A stretch of DNA of 35,796 nucleotides, from the IMG/VR virus record IMGVR_UViG_3300045051_000105, positions 1 to 35,796 of that record. One strand, written 5' to 3'. The stretch is from a virus. Within the stretch, counting starts at the first letter, position 1; every line of letters starts with the position of its first letter. Made by a program: the position numbers and the translations under genes. Shown one piece after another: positions 8,619-17,309 of this stretch. The notes below the pieces were generated by a model, which was given only the letters and a program-made list of their open reading frames with translations, had not been told where the DNA came from and did not search any database.

Positions 8619-8701
8619 GTACTGACCTTGGACAAGCAGGTGGCTCAGGCACTTTATTTGATAGATTTGTTGCTTTCTTTATGGACGATTTTAAACCTTA
8701 A
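8595..8701 (+). other. Probable -1 frameshift (or slippage) extension of the distal tail gene
   Basis: Ten A bases at 8595-8604 are read AAA AAA AAA AGC in the zero frame, which then stops at 8616-8618 after S-V-T-G. The -1 frame stays open as R-N-G-V-G-T-D-L-G-Q-A-G-G-S-G-T followed by a hydrophobic, aromatic LFDRFVAFFMDDFKP and TAA at 8699-8701. This fills what would otherwise be an 89-base gap; the next gene begins six bases later. A sequencing error in the homopolymer would give the same picture. Confidence 0.7.
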
Positions 8702-8707
8702 TAACCC

Positions 8708-9289
8708 ATGGCAAGAGAAATAGGATACTTTTATTATGTTAATCGTTCTGCAATCAAAATGTATGGTAGTGGTGATTTTATTAATGCAGTAGATACGGGA
8801 TATGTTTATGGTTGGACAGAAACATTAACCGATTTTACTCTAAGAGCATACCTTAAAACATTTACATTTGACACAACTAAAGCAAAAGCTGGTTTACAAT
8901 TTCGCCAAGAGGCAAAGAATAATGTTCCATTTGTTGGAATGTTTCTTGATGGTAGTGGGAAATTAAAGATATATCGTAGGGTAAAAACCGATGGTAGTAT
9001 AACTTTTGGTGCTACGGCAACACTTGGAGTTACCGAAGGCATTTGGTTGGAGATGAAAAAAATAAGTGGAGAAATAGAATTTAACTATTCTCTAAATCCA
9101 AGCAATACACCTATTGGCTCAATAGTTTGGACTAATTTAGATACCATTTACGATGAAACCCAATCATACCCAACTTTGGAAAAGCATTTAAGTTGTAGTA
9201 GTGGTTCGGATAATGTAAATTTGGCTTATTATACGAATGTATATACCGAAGATTGTTGGATTAGTCCAATAGGGCAAAAAGAAGATTAG
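8708..9289 (+). CDS. Tail-tip structural protein, possibly jelly-roll/lectin-like
   Basis: 193 aa, not firmly recognised. It has an alternating beta pattern: TLTDFTLRAYLKTFTFD, AGLQFRQEAKNNVPFVGMFL, GKLKIYRRVKTDG, GIWLEMKKISGEIEFNYSLN, DNVNLAYYTNVYT. The 'AGLQFR......GMFLDGSGKLKIYRR....WLEMKKISGEIEFNYS' rhythm resembles concanavalin A-like carbohydrate-binding domains (LamG or DUF1349 type). Placed between the distal tail protein and the fibre, it could bind host surface glycans. This is inference from strand pattern and place. Confidence 0.6.
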   Translation: MAREIGYFYYVNRSAIKMYGSGDFINAVDTGYVYGWTETLTDFTLRAYLKTFTFDTTKAKAGLQFRQEAKNNVPFVGMFLDGSGKLKIYRRVKTDGSITFGATATLGVTEGIWLEMKKISGEIEFNYSLNPSNTPIGSIVWTNLDTIYDETQSYPTLEKHLSCSSGSDNVNLAYYTNVYTEDCWISPIGQKED

Positions 9290-9291
9290 AA

Positions 9292-12200
9292 ATGGCAATA
9301 AAGACATTAAGAGTATTTCAAGAGTTTACTTCCGAGGGTTATGTACCTATGCCCGTTGCAGGCAACATTGACTATGGTGTAACGGTTGCAGGCACATTCC
9401 CAGGAACTACTCCATCAACATATCAAACGGATGACCCAGATATAGATGTTACGGTTACCACAATGACCGACTTTTATGTTTGGATTCGTTCTCATGGTGC
9501 TGAATGGAATATTAATTATACTCGTAATGTTCGTGTTTACCCCGATAGCCCATTGATTAACAATGTGGTAATGGGTATTATTATTGCTAATTATGAGAAC
9601 GCTTTGCCTGCTGGTGGTACAACGGGTCAAATATTAGCTAAGGTTGATAATACCGACTTTAATGCTCAATGGATTGATAATTATGCCGATTGGACAAGTC
9701 AATTAAAGCATGAGGTAAAAGCTGGTGTTGCATTAACAAAAGGTCAAGCAGTATATGTAAGTGGTGCTGATGGAACAAATATGGTTGTTTCTAAAGCCTC
9801 TAACGCAGCCGAAAGTACATCGTCTAAGACATTGGGTCTTATAGCACAAAATCTTGCCTTAAATGCCAAAGGATTCGTTCTTACGGAAGGGTTATTAAGT
9901 GGTCTAAATACATCTACGGCAACTATTGGTGACCCCGTTTGGTTGGGAACTAATGGCAACTTGATATATGGTTTAGCCAATAAACCTCAAACACCTGCTC
10001 ACTTAGTTTTTATTGGTTTTGTTACTCGTGTAAATGCTAATAATGGAGAGATATTTGTTAAGGTTCAAAATGGATTTGAACTTGATGAATTACATAATGT
10101 ATTAATATCAACTCCATCTAATGGTCAAGCATTAGTTTATGATTCTTCTTCATCTTTGTGGAAAAATCAAAATATTGCATCTTCATTAACGGCTAATGCT
10201 CCATTAAGTATTGCTTCTAATGTTATCTCAATTAGTTTAGCTAATTCTACTACTAACGGATATTTAAGTTCATCTGATTGGGTTGCTTTTAATTCTAAGC
10301 AAGGTGCATTATCGCTAACTACAAGTGGCTCAAGTGGTGCATCAACTTTGGTTGGCAATACATTGAATATTCCTAACTATTCATTGATTGGGTTAGGTGG
10401 TGTTCCAACAAGTAGAACATTAACTATCAATGGAACAACTTTTGATTTATCTTCCGATAGAACATGGAGTGTGGGTAGCGTTACATCCGTAGGTGCTACC
10501 GTACCTAATGGATTTGCAATTAGTGGCTCTCCTATAACAACTTCGGGTACTCTTGCTATAACATTTGCCCCTGGGTACTCTTTACCTACGGATGCAAAGC
10601 AAGCACAATGGGATGTTGCTTATAATAAAAGAATTGATACGGCTCAAATGCCATTACAAATTGATTCTAATATTATTTCTATTTACCAATCTTCTCCAAC
10701 TTCAAATGGTTATTTAAGTTCTACGGATTGGAGTACATTTAATGCTAAACAAAGCCCATTAAGTGGTACAGGATTTGTTAAAGTAAATGGCACAACCGTA
10801 AGTTACGATAATACGGTATATACTCCTGCATCACGATTATTGACCATCAATGGTACATCTTATGATTTGAGTGCTGACCGTTCTTGGACAATTACTCCTG
10901 GTTCGGGTATGCGTAATGTGACATCTTACTTTGCAACTTCGGGTCAAACTACATTCACCGTAACGGGTGGTTACACCGTAGGGCTTGTAGATGTTTATAT
11001 TAATGGTGTTAGGCTAACAAGTGCCGACTATACGGCTACTAATGGTACTACAATTGTTTTAGGTGTTGGTGCAGTAGTTAATGATATTGTTGATGTTGTT
11101 TCATTTACAGCATCATTGACAAGTGGTGTAACGGGTAGTGGTACAAGTAATTATATTGCTAAGTGGACAGGTAGTGGCACAATTGCTAACTCTCAAATAT
11201 TTGATAATGGTTCGGTAGTAGGTATTGGAACTACATCTCCTAATACTTTATTTAGTGTTAAAGCTAATGCGAGTTTTAGTTCCGTAATGGATATTCAAAA
11301 TGCAAGTGCAAGTGGATATTCAGCTATTGACTTTTATACCAATACGGGTACTTATATTGGTAATATGGGCGGAAGTTCTTCGCATACTAACTTATCTCTT
11401 GATAGCTATTTAGGTGGTATTTCATTTAAGATTTCGGGTAGCGAAAAGATGCGATTAGCTACAAATGGCAGCGTGGGAATAGGTACATCAACACCAAATA
11501 CTTACGACCCAAGTGGTAACAATTTGGTAGTATATGAAGCAGGTAATGCAGGTATAACTATTGCAACAGGAGCAACTAACTTTGGTAGCTTATTCTTTGC
11601 AAGAGAAGCTGGTACTGCTGGTGCATATCGTGGATATATTGAGTATGGTCAGTCTGCTGATTATATGGCATTTGGTACGGTATCTGCTGAAAGGATGAGA
11701 ATAACTTCATCAGGGAATGTAGGTATTGGTACAACATCTCCAACATTAGCCAATTCGAGAGCAGGTTTAGTAGTTCGTGGTAATGCGAATGGTGCTGAAC
11801 TTTTAGTTCAATCTACTACTGCAACAAATGGCTCATCAGATGGATATGTTATTGCTACGGTTGGAAGTGATGCCTACTTATATAATCGTTTAAATGGATT
11901 TCAAGCATTTGCTACAAATAACTTGGAGAGAATGCGTATCGCATCAGGTGGTCAATTATTAGTTGGAACAACTTCGGTAAATTGGTTAGAAAGAGTTTCA
12001 ATAAGTGGTACTGCATCATATAATGGTGTTGTAAGAATTGAAAATAATACCAATACCGTAGATGTAAATCACGGAATTTTAAATCTTGTTAATACGGTAA
12101 GCTATGCAGTAGGCAATGATGCCTTTTTAATGTTTAGTGCAAAAGATTCGGCAGGTACAATACATCCAAGAGCATCTATCGGGGCAAGAACATCATCGCA

Positions 12201-12936
12201 ATTAGGTGCTGATTTAGTATTCAATACAAGAAGTGATTCGGCATATACCGAAAAAATGCGAATTGCATCACAAGGAGCAGTTAAATTGGGTAAATCTGCA
12301 TATACAGATGTAATTTTTAGAAGTTTATATATTGGTGGTAGGCCATACGACACAGGTTATTCAATCATTAATATGAATCCAATAACTACCGATTTTAATG
12401 GTGGTTTTGATGTTGGTGTATTTGAAAATGGTACATCTGGAAGTCAATATTATTGGATTGGTGATAATAGAAATGGTGAAAGAATGCGAATAGATGCAAA
12501 TGGAAATGTTGGTATCGGTGGAACTGCTGCATCAAATTTTAAATTTTATATTAGAGGTATAAATGCAGCTAATACAGATTTTGGTATTGTTGTTGCCGAT
12601 ATTAACAATGTTACCAATTTGTATGTCATGAATAATGGAACTGGATATTTAAGAGCTTCTTCTTGGATATTTGGCTCTGATTTAAGAATGAAAGAAAATA
12701 TTTATGATGTAACAAATGGTATTGAAATGGTTTTGAAAATGAAGCCAAAACATTTTGATTATATAAATGGAGTTAAAGATAACATTGGATTTATAGCACA
12801 AGATATTCAAAAGATTTTGCCACAAGCAGTTAGTGTTGCTGGCAATGATGGAATGTTAGGATTAAAAACTGATTTTTTAATTCCATATTTGGTTAAAGCG
12901 ATACAAGAATTAAATGCAAAATTAGAAGCAAAATAA
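9292..12936 (+). CDS. Long tail fibre with C-terminal S74 autoprocessing chaperone
   Basis: 1214 aa, the likely host-binding fibre. The N-terminal ~130 residues should attach to the tail tip. Then come two copies of a module with NGYLSS.DW..FN.KQ and LTING..(F/Y)DLS.DR(T/S)W (about residues 320-400 and 475-540), followed by at least five 'E(R/K)MRI...G.V.IG' repeats, a fibrous beta pattern. The last ~86 residues are an S74 intramolecular chaperone: S1129-D-L-R-M-K1134 gives the Ser-Lys dyad with the usual spacing of five, then GIEMVLKMKPKHFDY, IGFIAQDIQKILPQAV and LIPYLVKAIQEL. Cleavage before Ser1129 would free the chaperone after trimer folding. Confidence 0.92.
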   Translation: MAIKTLRVFQEFTSEGYVPMPVAGNIDYGVTVAGTFPGTTPSTYQTDDPDIDVTVTTMTDFYVWIRSHGAEWNINYTRNVRVYPDSPLINNVVMGIIIANYENALPAGGTTGQILAKVDNTDFNAQWIDNYADWTSQLKHEVKAGVALTKGQAVYVSGADGTNMVVSKASNAAESTSSKTLGLIAQNLALNAKGFVLTEGLLSGLNTSTATIGDPVWLGTNGNLIYGLANKPQTPAHLVFIGFVTRVNANNGEIFVKVQNGFELDELHNVLISTPSNGQALVYDSSSSLWKNQNIASSLTANAPLSIASNVISISLANSTTNGYLSSSDWVAFNSKQGALSLTTSGSSGASTLVGNTLNIPNYSLIGLGGVPTSRTLTINGTTFDLSSDRTWSVGSVTSVGATVPNGFAISGSPITTSGTLAITFAPGYSLPTDAKQAQWDVAYNKRIDTAQMPLQIDSNIISIYQSSPTSNGYLSSTDWSTFNAKQSPLSGTGFVKVNGTTVSYDNTVYTPASRLLTINGTSYDLSADRSWTITPGSGMRNVTSYFATSGQTTFTVTGGYTVGLVDVYINGVRLTSADYTATNGTTIVLGVGAVVNDIVDVVSFTASLTSGVTGSGTSNYIAKWTGSGTIANSQIFDNGSVVGIGTTSPNTLFSVKANASFSSVMDIQNASASGYSAIDFYTNTGTYIGNMGGSSSHTNLSLDSYLGGISFKISGSEKMRLATNGSVGIGTSTPNTYDPSGNNLVVYEAGNAGITIATGATNFGSLFFAREAGTAGAYRGYIEYGQSADYMAFGTVSAERMRITSSGNVGIGTTSPTLANSRAGLVVRGNANGAELLVQSTTATNGSSDGYVIATVGSDAYLYNRLNGFQAFATNNLERMRIASGGQLLVGTTSVNWLERVSISGTASYNGVVRIENNTNTVDVNHGILNLVNTVSYAVGNDAFLMFSAKDSAGTIHPRASIGARTSSQLGADLVFNTRSDSAYTEKMRIASQGAVKLGKSAYTDVIFRSLYIGGRPYDTGYSIINMNPITTDFNGGFDVGVFENGTSGSQYYWIGDNRNGERMRIDANGNVGIGGTAASNFKFYIRGINAANTDFGIVVADINNVTNLYVMNNGTGYLRASSWIFGSDLRMKENIYDVTNGIEMVLKMKPKHFDYINGVKDNIGFIAQDIQKILPQAVSVAGNDGMLGLKTDFLIPYLVKAIQELNAKLEAK

Positions 12937-12937
12937 G

Positions 12938-14062
12938 ATGTCAAAAAATACTGATTTATCGGAGTTAATAAACTATGTAAAAGGGATTGCATCAGGTAGA
13001 CTGACATTCCCTTTCTATACATCAACATCTTCGTTTACGGGTACGGTAGCAGGTTATCTTGCATTTGATTCAAGTGGTAATGTCTTAACTACTACATCGC
13101 CATCTACACAATGGACAACAAGTGGTTCAAACATATTCTACAATACAGGTAATGTTGGTATCAATAATTCATCACCTGCTTATAAACTTGATGTAGTTGG
13201 TGATATTAACATTACGGGTTCATTTCGCATCAATGGCACTCCTATCGGAACAGGTGGAGGTGGTGGAATATCGGGTAGTGGTACAACAAACTTTTTGACT
13301 AAATGGAGTGGTTCTACTTCGGTAACTAATAGTATTGCGTTTGATAACGGAAGTGATTTTGCAATTAATACATCTAATCCATTATATCGCTTCACCGTTC
13401 AGCCATTTACTAACTTAAACTTTGGTATTGGTAGAACCTCATTGTTTTCTACCGATGACACCGTTTTTGTTAATGCCGTTAATAATACATACGGTGCTAT
13501 ACCAATGGTAATTAATGCCTCTCATTTAGGGTTATATGTTGGATTCTCAGAGGCAATGAGAATTAACTCATCTAAAGTTGTAATGATTGGAACAACTTCT
13601 GGTATTAGTGGTGGAGGATTACTTCAAGTTAATGGCGATGTCAATATTAGTGGAACTTTTAAGGTTAATGGTACGGCTATTGGTACGGGTGGTGGTACTG
13701 GTAACATTAGTGGTAGTGGTTCTTACGGATTCTTACCTGTATTTACTGCTTCGCAAACTATCGGTAGTTCAAATATAGGTGGAACTCCAAGTAATGATGC
13801 TAATGCCTATGCCTTCGTGTTTGTTAATGTTAGTGGATTAAACCCATGTGGGATTAGTTTGCAAGGTGATACCGAAGCTGGTTACTCAGCAATTGCAACA
13901 TCTTCTTCTTATGGACTTTCCCCCGCTTTGAAGCTAATTGCTACAAGAGTTAAAACAAGTGGTAAATTTAATATTGGTAATGTATCAACTTCCGACATGA
14001 TTGTTGGTGACTTATATGTTGATGCTAATGGTTTTGTTAAGAGAGCAACAAGTGCTACATAA
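12938..14062 (+). CDS. Second, shorter fibre-like protein
   Basis: 374 aa, starting one base after the long fibre's stop. It has two near copies of a module: DVVGDINITGSFRINGTPIG-TGGG-ISGSGT (about 85-115) and QVNGDVNISGTFKVNGTAIG-TGGG-ISGSG (about 228-258), plus FLTKWSGS and EAMRINSSKVVMIGTTS, both shared with repeats in the long fibre. This points to duplication from a common fibre gene. There is no S74 domain. It may be an accessory fibre or part of the same complex. The C-terminus (DMIVGDLYVDANGFVKRA) resembles ends of other Bacteroidota phage fibres. Confidence 0.75.
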   Translation: MSKNTDLSELINYVKGIASGRLTFPFYTSTSSFTGTVAGYLAFDSSGNVLTTTSPSTQWTTSGSNIFYNTGNVGINNSSPAYKLDVVGDINITGSFRINGTPIGTGGGGGISGSGTTNFLTKWSGSTSVTNSIAFDNGSDFAINTSNPLYRFTVQPFTNLNFGIGRTSLFSTDDTVFVNAVNNTYGAIPMVINASHLGLYVGFSEAMRINSSKVVMIGTTSGISGGGLLQVNGDVNISGTFKVNGTAIGTGGGTGNISGSGSYGFLPVFTASQTIGSSNIGGTPSNDANAYAFVFVNVSGLNPCGISLQGDTEAGYSAIATSSSYGLSPALKLIATRVKTSGKFNIGNVSTSDMIVGDLYVDANGFVKRATSAT

Positions 14063-14076
14063 TTAATAAATATTAT

Positions 14077-14084
14077 TATATTTG
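14077..14084 (+). promoter_or_regulatory. Possible promoter -7 element before small structural genes
   Basis: TATATTTG matches the Bacteroidota -7 consensus TAnnTTTG, 29 bases before the next ATG. No clear TTTG lies at the right distance upstream, so the site is only partly supported. Confidence 0.4.
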
Positions 14085-14112
14085 TTTAATTAAAACATAA
14101 TCCCAAAAACAA

Positions 14113-14502
14113 ATGAAAACAAATGCAGAACTAATGACACTTGTTCAACTTCTAAACGCTAATGTTGGAGAAGGGAAAACAAAGGGTCAAAAGAAATTAA
14201 TCAAGATTGGAGAAAGAATCCAAAAGCATCTTGATGAGTTTAACGAAAAGAAAGAAGAACTTCGTTTAGACAACGCTTCGGTAGATAAAGATGGTAATCT
14301 TTTACTAAACGAAAAAGGTGAGTATTCTTTCAATAAAGAGGGTGTTAAAAAGTTAAACTCTCAATTAAAAGATTTATTATTAAGTGAAATTAATGTTGAG
14401 CCTATTCAAGTTATTAATCCAGAAGGGTTAGAGTTGTATTCATTTTTGAATGGGTGGGTTAAAGGAGTAGAATTTAAGAAAGTAGAAGAAATAGAACTAT
14501 AA
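14113..14502 (+). CDS. Hypothetical helical protein (DUF1617-like pattern)
   Basis: 129 aa. Two long helices (AELMTLVQLLNAN and KKLIKIGERIQKHLDEFNEKKEEL), a 'DKDGNLLLNEKGEYSFNKEG' turn region, then KKLNSQLKDLLLSEINVEPI. This helix - 'D.DGN..... G.Y.F' - 'L...L..L' plan is the same as that of small phage tail-region proteins of the DUF1617 type. The function is unknown; context suggests a late, possibly structural, product. Confidence 0.7.
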   Translation: MKTNAELMTLVQLLNANVGEGKTKGQKKLIKIGERIQKHLDEFNEKKEELRLDNASVDKDGNLLLNEKGEYSFNKEGVKKLNSQLKDLLLSEINVEPIQVINPEGLELYSFLNGWVKGVEFKKVEEIEL

Positions 14503-14507
14503 GAGAT

Positions 14508-14837
14508 ATGGCAGTAACATTTGAATGGATTATTGTACAATTAGATACTAAGCCTCAAGAGGATGGTTTACAAGATGTTGTATCCGTTGTTCATTGGAGA
14601 AGAAAAGCAATTGATGATATTTTCACTGCTGAAAGCTATGGTACAATGGCTTGTGCAACTCCAAGTTCTACCGATTTTACTGCCTATCCAGACTTAACTC
14701 AATCACAAGTTGAATCTTGGTTGGATAATGGAATTGATGTATTTTCTATTGATAATAGCTTAGTAAATAACATTGATACTCAAAAGAATCCTCCAATTAT
14801 TGTTTTACCTCTACCTTGGTTATCAATTCAATCATAA
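14508..14837 (+). CDS. Small conserved phage protein, probably tail-associated
   Basis: 109 aa. Two beta strands at the start (TFEWIIVQLDTKP, DVVSVVHWRRKAID), then AESYGTMACA and a 'DLTQSQVESWLDNGID' helix. The 'W.V..L.......V..V.WR..A.D' beginning followed by 'YG' and an E..W helix is a pattern I know from small proteins beside tail-fibre genes in many marine and freshwater phages. The role is unknown. Its stop overlaps the next start (TAATGG). Confidence 0.72.
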   Translation: MAVTFEWIIVQLDTKPQEDGLQDVVSVVHWRRKAIDDIFTAESYGTMACATPSSTDFTAYPDLTQSQVESWLDNGIDVFSIDNSLVNNIDTQKNPPIIVLPLPWLSIQS

Positions 14838-15160
14838 TGGAAAACAATATCGAAAACATAATCAATCCTTTTAATGCTATATGGACTATGGTAGTCGGTG
14901 TAGTAGCTTTCTTTACTGGTAGAAAAAAGGAGAAAGTAGAAGTTAAGAGTAGTGAACTTGATAATGTAGATAAGGCAGTGAAAATTTGGCAAGATTTGGC
15001 AGAAACGATGACTTTAAAAGTAGAGAAACTAACCGAACAAGTTGAGTTGCTCACCAAAGAAAACCAAGAGTTGCGTTCTACCATATCAAGATTAGAGGAT
15101 AAGTTAGACCAATTCGATAAGAATCGTAAGACTAAGACTACGACAACAAAAGCTAATTAA
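14837..15160 (+). CDS. Membrane-anchored coiled-coil protein, holin or lysis-accessory candidate
   Basis: 107 aa from the ATG that overlaps the previous TAA. A GTG-like earlier start would overlap more and lacks support. Residues about 12-28 (FNAIWTMVVGVVAFFTG) form one membrane segment; about 36-95 is a strong coiled coil (LTEQVELLTKENQELRSTISRLEDKLDQF), and the end is Lys/Thr rich. It lies directly before the endolysin, which has no export signal and so needs a holin. A single membrane pass with a long soluble helix is less usual for a holin, so it could also be a lysis-timing or structural protein. Confidence 0.7.
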   Translation: MENNIENIINPFNAIWTMVVGVVAFFTGRKKEKVEVKSSELDNVDKAVKIWQDLAETMTLKVEKLTEQVELLTKENQELRSTISRLEDKLDQFDKNRKTKTTTTKAN

Positions 15161-15165
15161 TAAAT

Positions 15166-15192
15166 AGGCTACTTTCGGGTAGCTTATTTTGT
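15166..15192 (+). terminator. Weak intrinsic terminator before the endolysin
   Basis: GCTAC (15168-15172) and GTAGC (15179-15183) form a short stem over TTTCGG, followed by TTATTTTGTTT. The stem is five pairs plus flanking A-T pairs, so termination is probably partial. Confidence 0.6.
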
Positions 15193-15207
15193 TTAAATCA
15201 AACTACA

Positions 15208-15657
15208 ATGGTAACATCACAACAAGCACAAAAAAAGTATGGTACTCCATCGGATAGAAACCCACACATGGTCGTATGGGATGTACCAACCGAATTAGAA
15301 ATCGGTATGATTCCAAAGAAGATTTATTGCAATAAAGACATGGTTGAGCCTTTAACTAAGGCATTTAAATCATTAATTGCAACTGGTTGTGTTCACGAAA
15401 TAAAAACATGGGATGGTTGTTTCAATATTAGAAACAAGAGAGGATTATCCTCTATGAGTTTGCACTCATGGGGGTTGGCTATTGATATGAATGCGTTTTG
15501 TAATCCACTTGGTTTAACAAGAGAGCAAATTAAGGCAAAAGGATTAACTCCATTTAGTGAAAAATTCTTGGATTGTTTTAGAAAGAATGGATTTGATTGT
15601 GGAGCAGATTGGAAATCAAGGCCAGATTTTATGCACATGCAAATTTCTAAGATATGA
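15208..15657 (+). CDS. Endolysin, M15 family L-alanyl-D-glutamate-type peptidase
   Basis: 149 aa, one domain. Zinc ligands are visible in the family pattern: His86 and Asp93 in SLHSWGLAIDMN and His143 in DFMHMQI. The SxHxxGxAxD core is the hallmark of M15 (VanY/phage endolysin) peptidases, which cut peptide crosslinks in peptidoglycan. There is no signal peptide, so release depends on a holin. The gene lies between a membrane protein and a spanin candidate, and overlaps the latter by 4 bases (ATGA). Confidence 0.92.
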   Translation: MVTSQQAQKKYGTPSDRNPHMVVWDVPTELEIGMIPKKIYCNKDMVEPLTKAFKSLIATGCVHEIKTWDGCFNIRNKRGLSSMSLHSWGLAIDMNAFCNPLGLTREQIKAKGLTPFSEKFLDCFRKNGFDCGADWKSRPDFMHMQISKI

Positions 15658-16109
15658 GGTATTTAATCGTAATAATCGCCGCATTTTTGCTGCTAATGGC
15701 TTCTTGTAAGCGACCAGCGAGTACGTATTCTTCTAAGGAAAGTGTACGTATAGATACGTTTTTTCGATACAAAGAAGTTATCAAAACACTTCCTCAAAAA
15801 GATTCTATTGTTATATACAATCCTTGTGATAGTTTAGGTATCATAAATAGATTCTACACACAAATATCAATACCAAATGGCAAAGTTGAAATACAAAGCA
15901 AGAACAATAAGATTGTGGCAACTATTAGGAGTAATGGAACTATATCAACGATGGATTCCATACAAGTCAGTTCAATTGCGAAAGACACTTCTAAAATGGA
16001 AAAAGTCGTTGTAACTAACATTATCCCACAATGGGCTTTATTAACAATTATCATTGAAACTCTTATCATCGGATTGTACATCTACTTCCGTATCGTGTTT
16101 CCTAAATAA
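15654..16109 (+). CDS. Single-protein spanin (u-spanin) candidate: lipoprotein with C-terminal membrane helix
   Basis: 151 aa. The start is a lipoprotein signal: MRYL, a hydrophobic core (IVIIAAFLLL) and the lipobox M-A-S-Cys18. The middle 100 residues are soluble and beta-prone (SIVIYN, QISIPNGKVEIQSKNNKIVATI, KVVVTNII). The end, about 127-147 (WALLTIIIETLIIGLYIYF), is a transmembrane helix with a short basic tail (R-I-V-F-P-K). An outer-membrane lipid anchor at one end and an inner-membrane helix at the other is the design of the phage T1 gp11 spanin, which joins both membranes in the last step of lysis. The endolysin stop overlaps its ATG. Confidence 0.78.
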   Translation: MRYLIVIIAAFLLLMASCKRPASTYSSKESVRIDTFFRYKEVIKTLPQKDSIVIYNPCDSLGIINRFYTQISIPNGKVEIQSKNNKIVATIRSNGTISTMDSIQVSSIAKDTSKMEKVVVTNIIPQWALLTIIIETLIIGLYIYFRIVFPK

Positions 16110-16114
16110 ACTTA

Positions 16115-17260
16115 ATGGAAAAGAAAACCTATTCGCAAGTTGTATCAGATGCACTTGCAATATTTAACAAAGGTGGAGTTGGTAAGTCAGAGGCTTCAAG
16201 ATTAGCAGTTAAAGGAACTGAGTATCATGCCGAAACTATTCGTAAAGGTATGAGAAAGTTAGAACAAAGGATGGCAAGGAAAGAGAGCCACCCAGGGTTT
16301 GCAAAACATTGTGAGGAAAGAGGAATTGATATTGACGATGTAACTCTATTTTGGGATAAGACTAAGGAGTATTCGGTTGCCGTTAAATTGGATAAAAGCC
16401 AAAAGACTTATGAGAATTTAAGAGATGAAATCATTGAGGCAATGGATGCTCACTCTCCTAAATATCCGAACATTGAAAGGGATTTCTTAGTAGATAGTCA
16501 TTTGCTTGTAATAGACCCTGCCGATGTGCATATCGGGAAACTTGCTACTGCTTTTGAAAGTGGAGAAGATTACAACTCTCATATTGCCGTTAAAAGAGTA
16601 CACGAAGGGGTAGAGGGTATTTTGCAAAAGGTAAAAGGGTTTAACATTGACCAAATAATGTTGGTTATTGGTAATGACATTCTCCATGTTGATTCTCCTA
16701 AGAACACTACTACCTCTGGAACTTCACAAGATGTTTGCCAAATGTGGTATGATAACTTTTTAATGGCAAAGCAACTTTATGTTGAGGTTATTGAAAAGCT
16801 AACAAGTGTAGCCGATGTTCATGTAGTATTTAATCCTTCTAATCATGATTATACTAATGGTTTTTTTCTTGCTGATGCAATCAAATCTTGGTTTAGACAT
16901 TCTACCAACATTACATTCGATTGCTCAATTGCACATAGAAAATATTACCGATATTTTGAAAATCTTATTGGTACAAGTCATGGCGATGGTGCGAAACAGG
17001 CAGACTTAGGATTGCTAATGGCTACCGAGGCTAAGAAGGATTGGGGTGATACAAAACATAGATATTTTTACACTCACCATGTACATCACAAAACATCGAA
17101 AGACCTGATAGGGCTGACAATAGAATCTCTTAGAAGCCCAAGTGGAACGGATTCTTGGCACCATAGAAACGGTTATGGTGTTGGTGGAGTGAAAGCTATT
17201 GAAGGATTTTTGCACTCAAAAGAGCATGGTCAAATTTGTAGGATTACACATATATTTTGA
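16115..17260 (+). CDS. Calcineurin-like metallophosphoesterase with N-terminal helix-turn-helix-like region
   Basis: 381 aa. The C-terminal two thirds carry the metallophosphoesterase motifs in order: D137-V-H139, G-N-D (186-188), S-N-H-D (242-245), SHGDG (288-292) and H-H-V-H-H (321-325). Such enzymes use two metal ions to cleave phosphodiesters or phosphomonoesters. The first ~60 residues (SEASRLAVKGTEYHAETIRKGMRKLEQ) look like a helix-turn-helix DNA-binding unit, which would fit a nucleic acid target. It is the last gene of the plus-strand late block. Related proteins are common in Bacteroidota phages; the substrate is unknown. Confidence 0.83.
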   Translation: MEKKTYSQVVSDALAIFNKGGVGKSEASRLAVKGTEYHAETIRKGMRKLEQRMARKESHPGFAKHCEERGIDIDDVTLFWDKTKEYSVAVKLDKSQKTYENLRDEIIEAMDAHSPKYPNIERDFLVDSHLLVIDPADVHIGKLATAFESGEDYNSHIAVKRVHEGVEGILQKVKGFNIDQIMLVIGNDILHVDSPKNTTTSGTSQDVCQMWYDNFLMAKQLYVEVIEKLTSVADVHVVFNPSNHDYTNGFFLADAIKSWFRHSTNITFDCSIAHRKYYRYFENLIGTSHGDGAKQADLGLLMATEAKKDWGDTKHRYFYTHHVHHKTSKDLIGLTIESLRSPSGTDSWHHRNGYGVGGVKAIEGFLHSKEHGQICRITHIF

Positions 17261-17268
17261 TACCTTTG
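17235..17268 (+). promoter_or_regulatory. Bacteroidota-type promoter at end of late block
   Basis: TTTG (17235-17238), a 22-base spacer and TACCTTTG (17261-17268), an exact match to TAnnTTTG. Transcription would start near 17274. It could drive the HNH gene at 17461 by read-through, or a short RNA that ends at the hairpin at 17310-17346. Confidence 0.6.
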
Positions 17269-17309
17269 TAATGCGTTCATCGTGTTTCATTGGGTGTTGT
17301 GGTTTGGTT

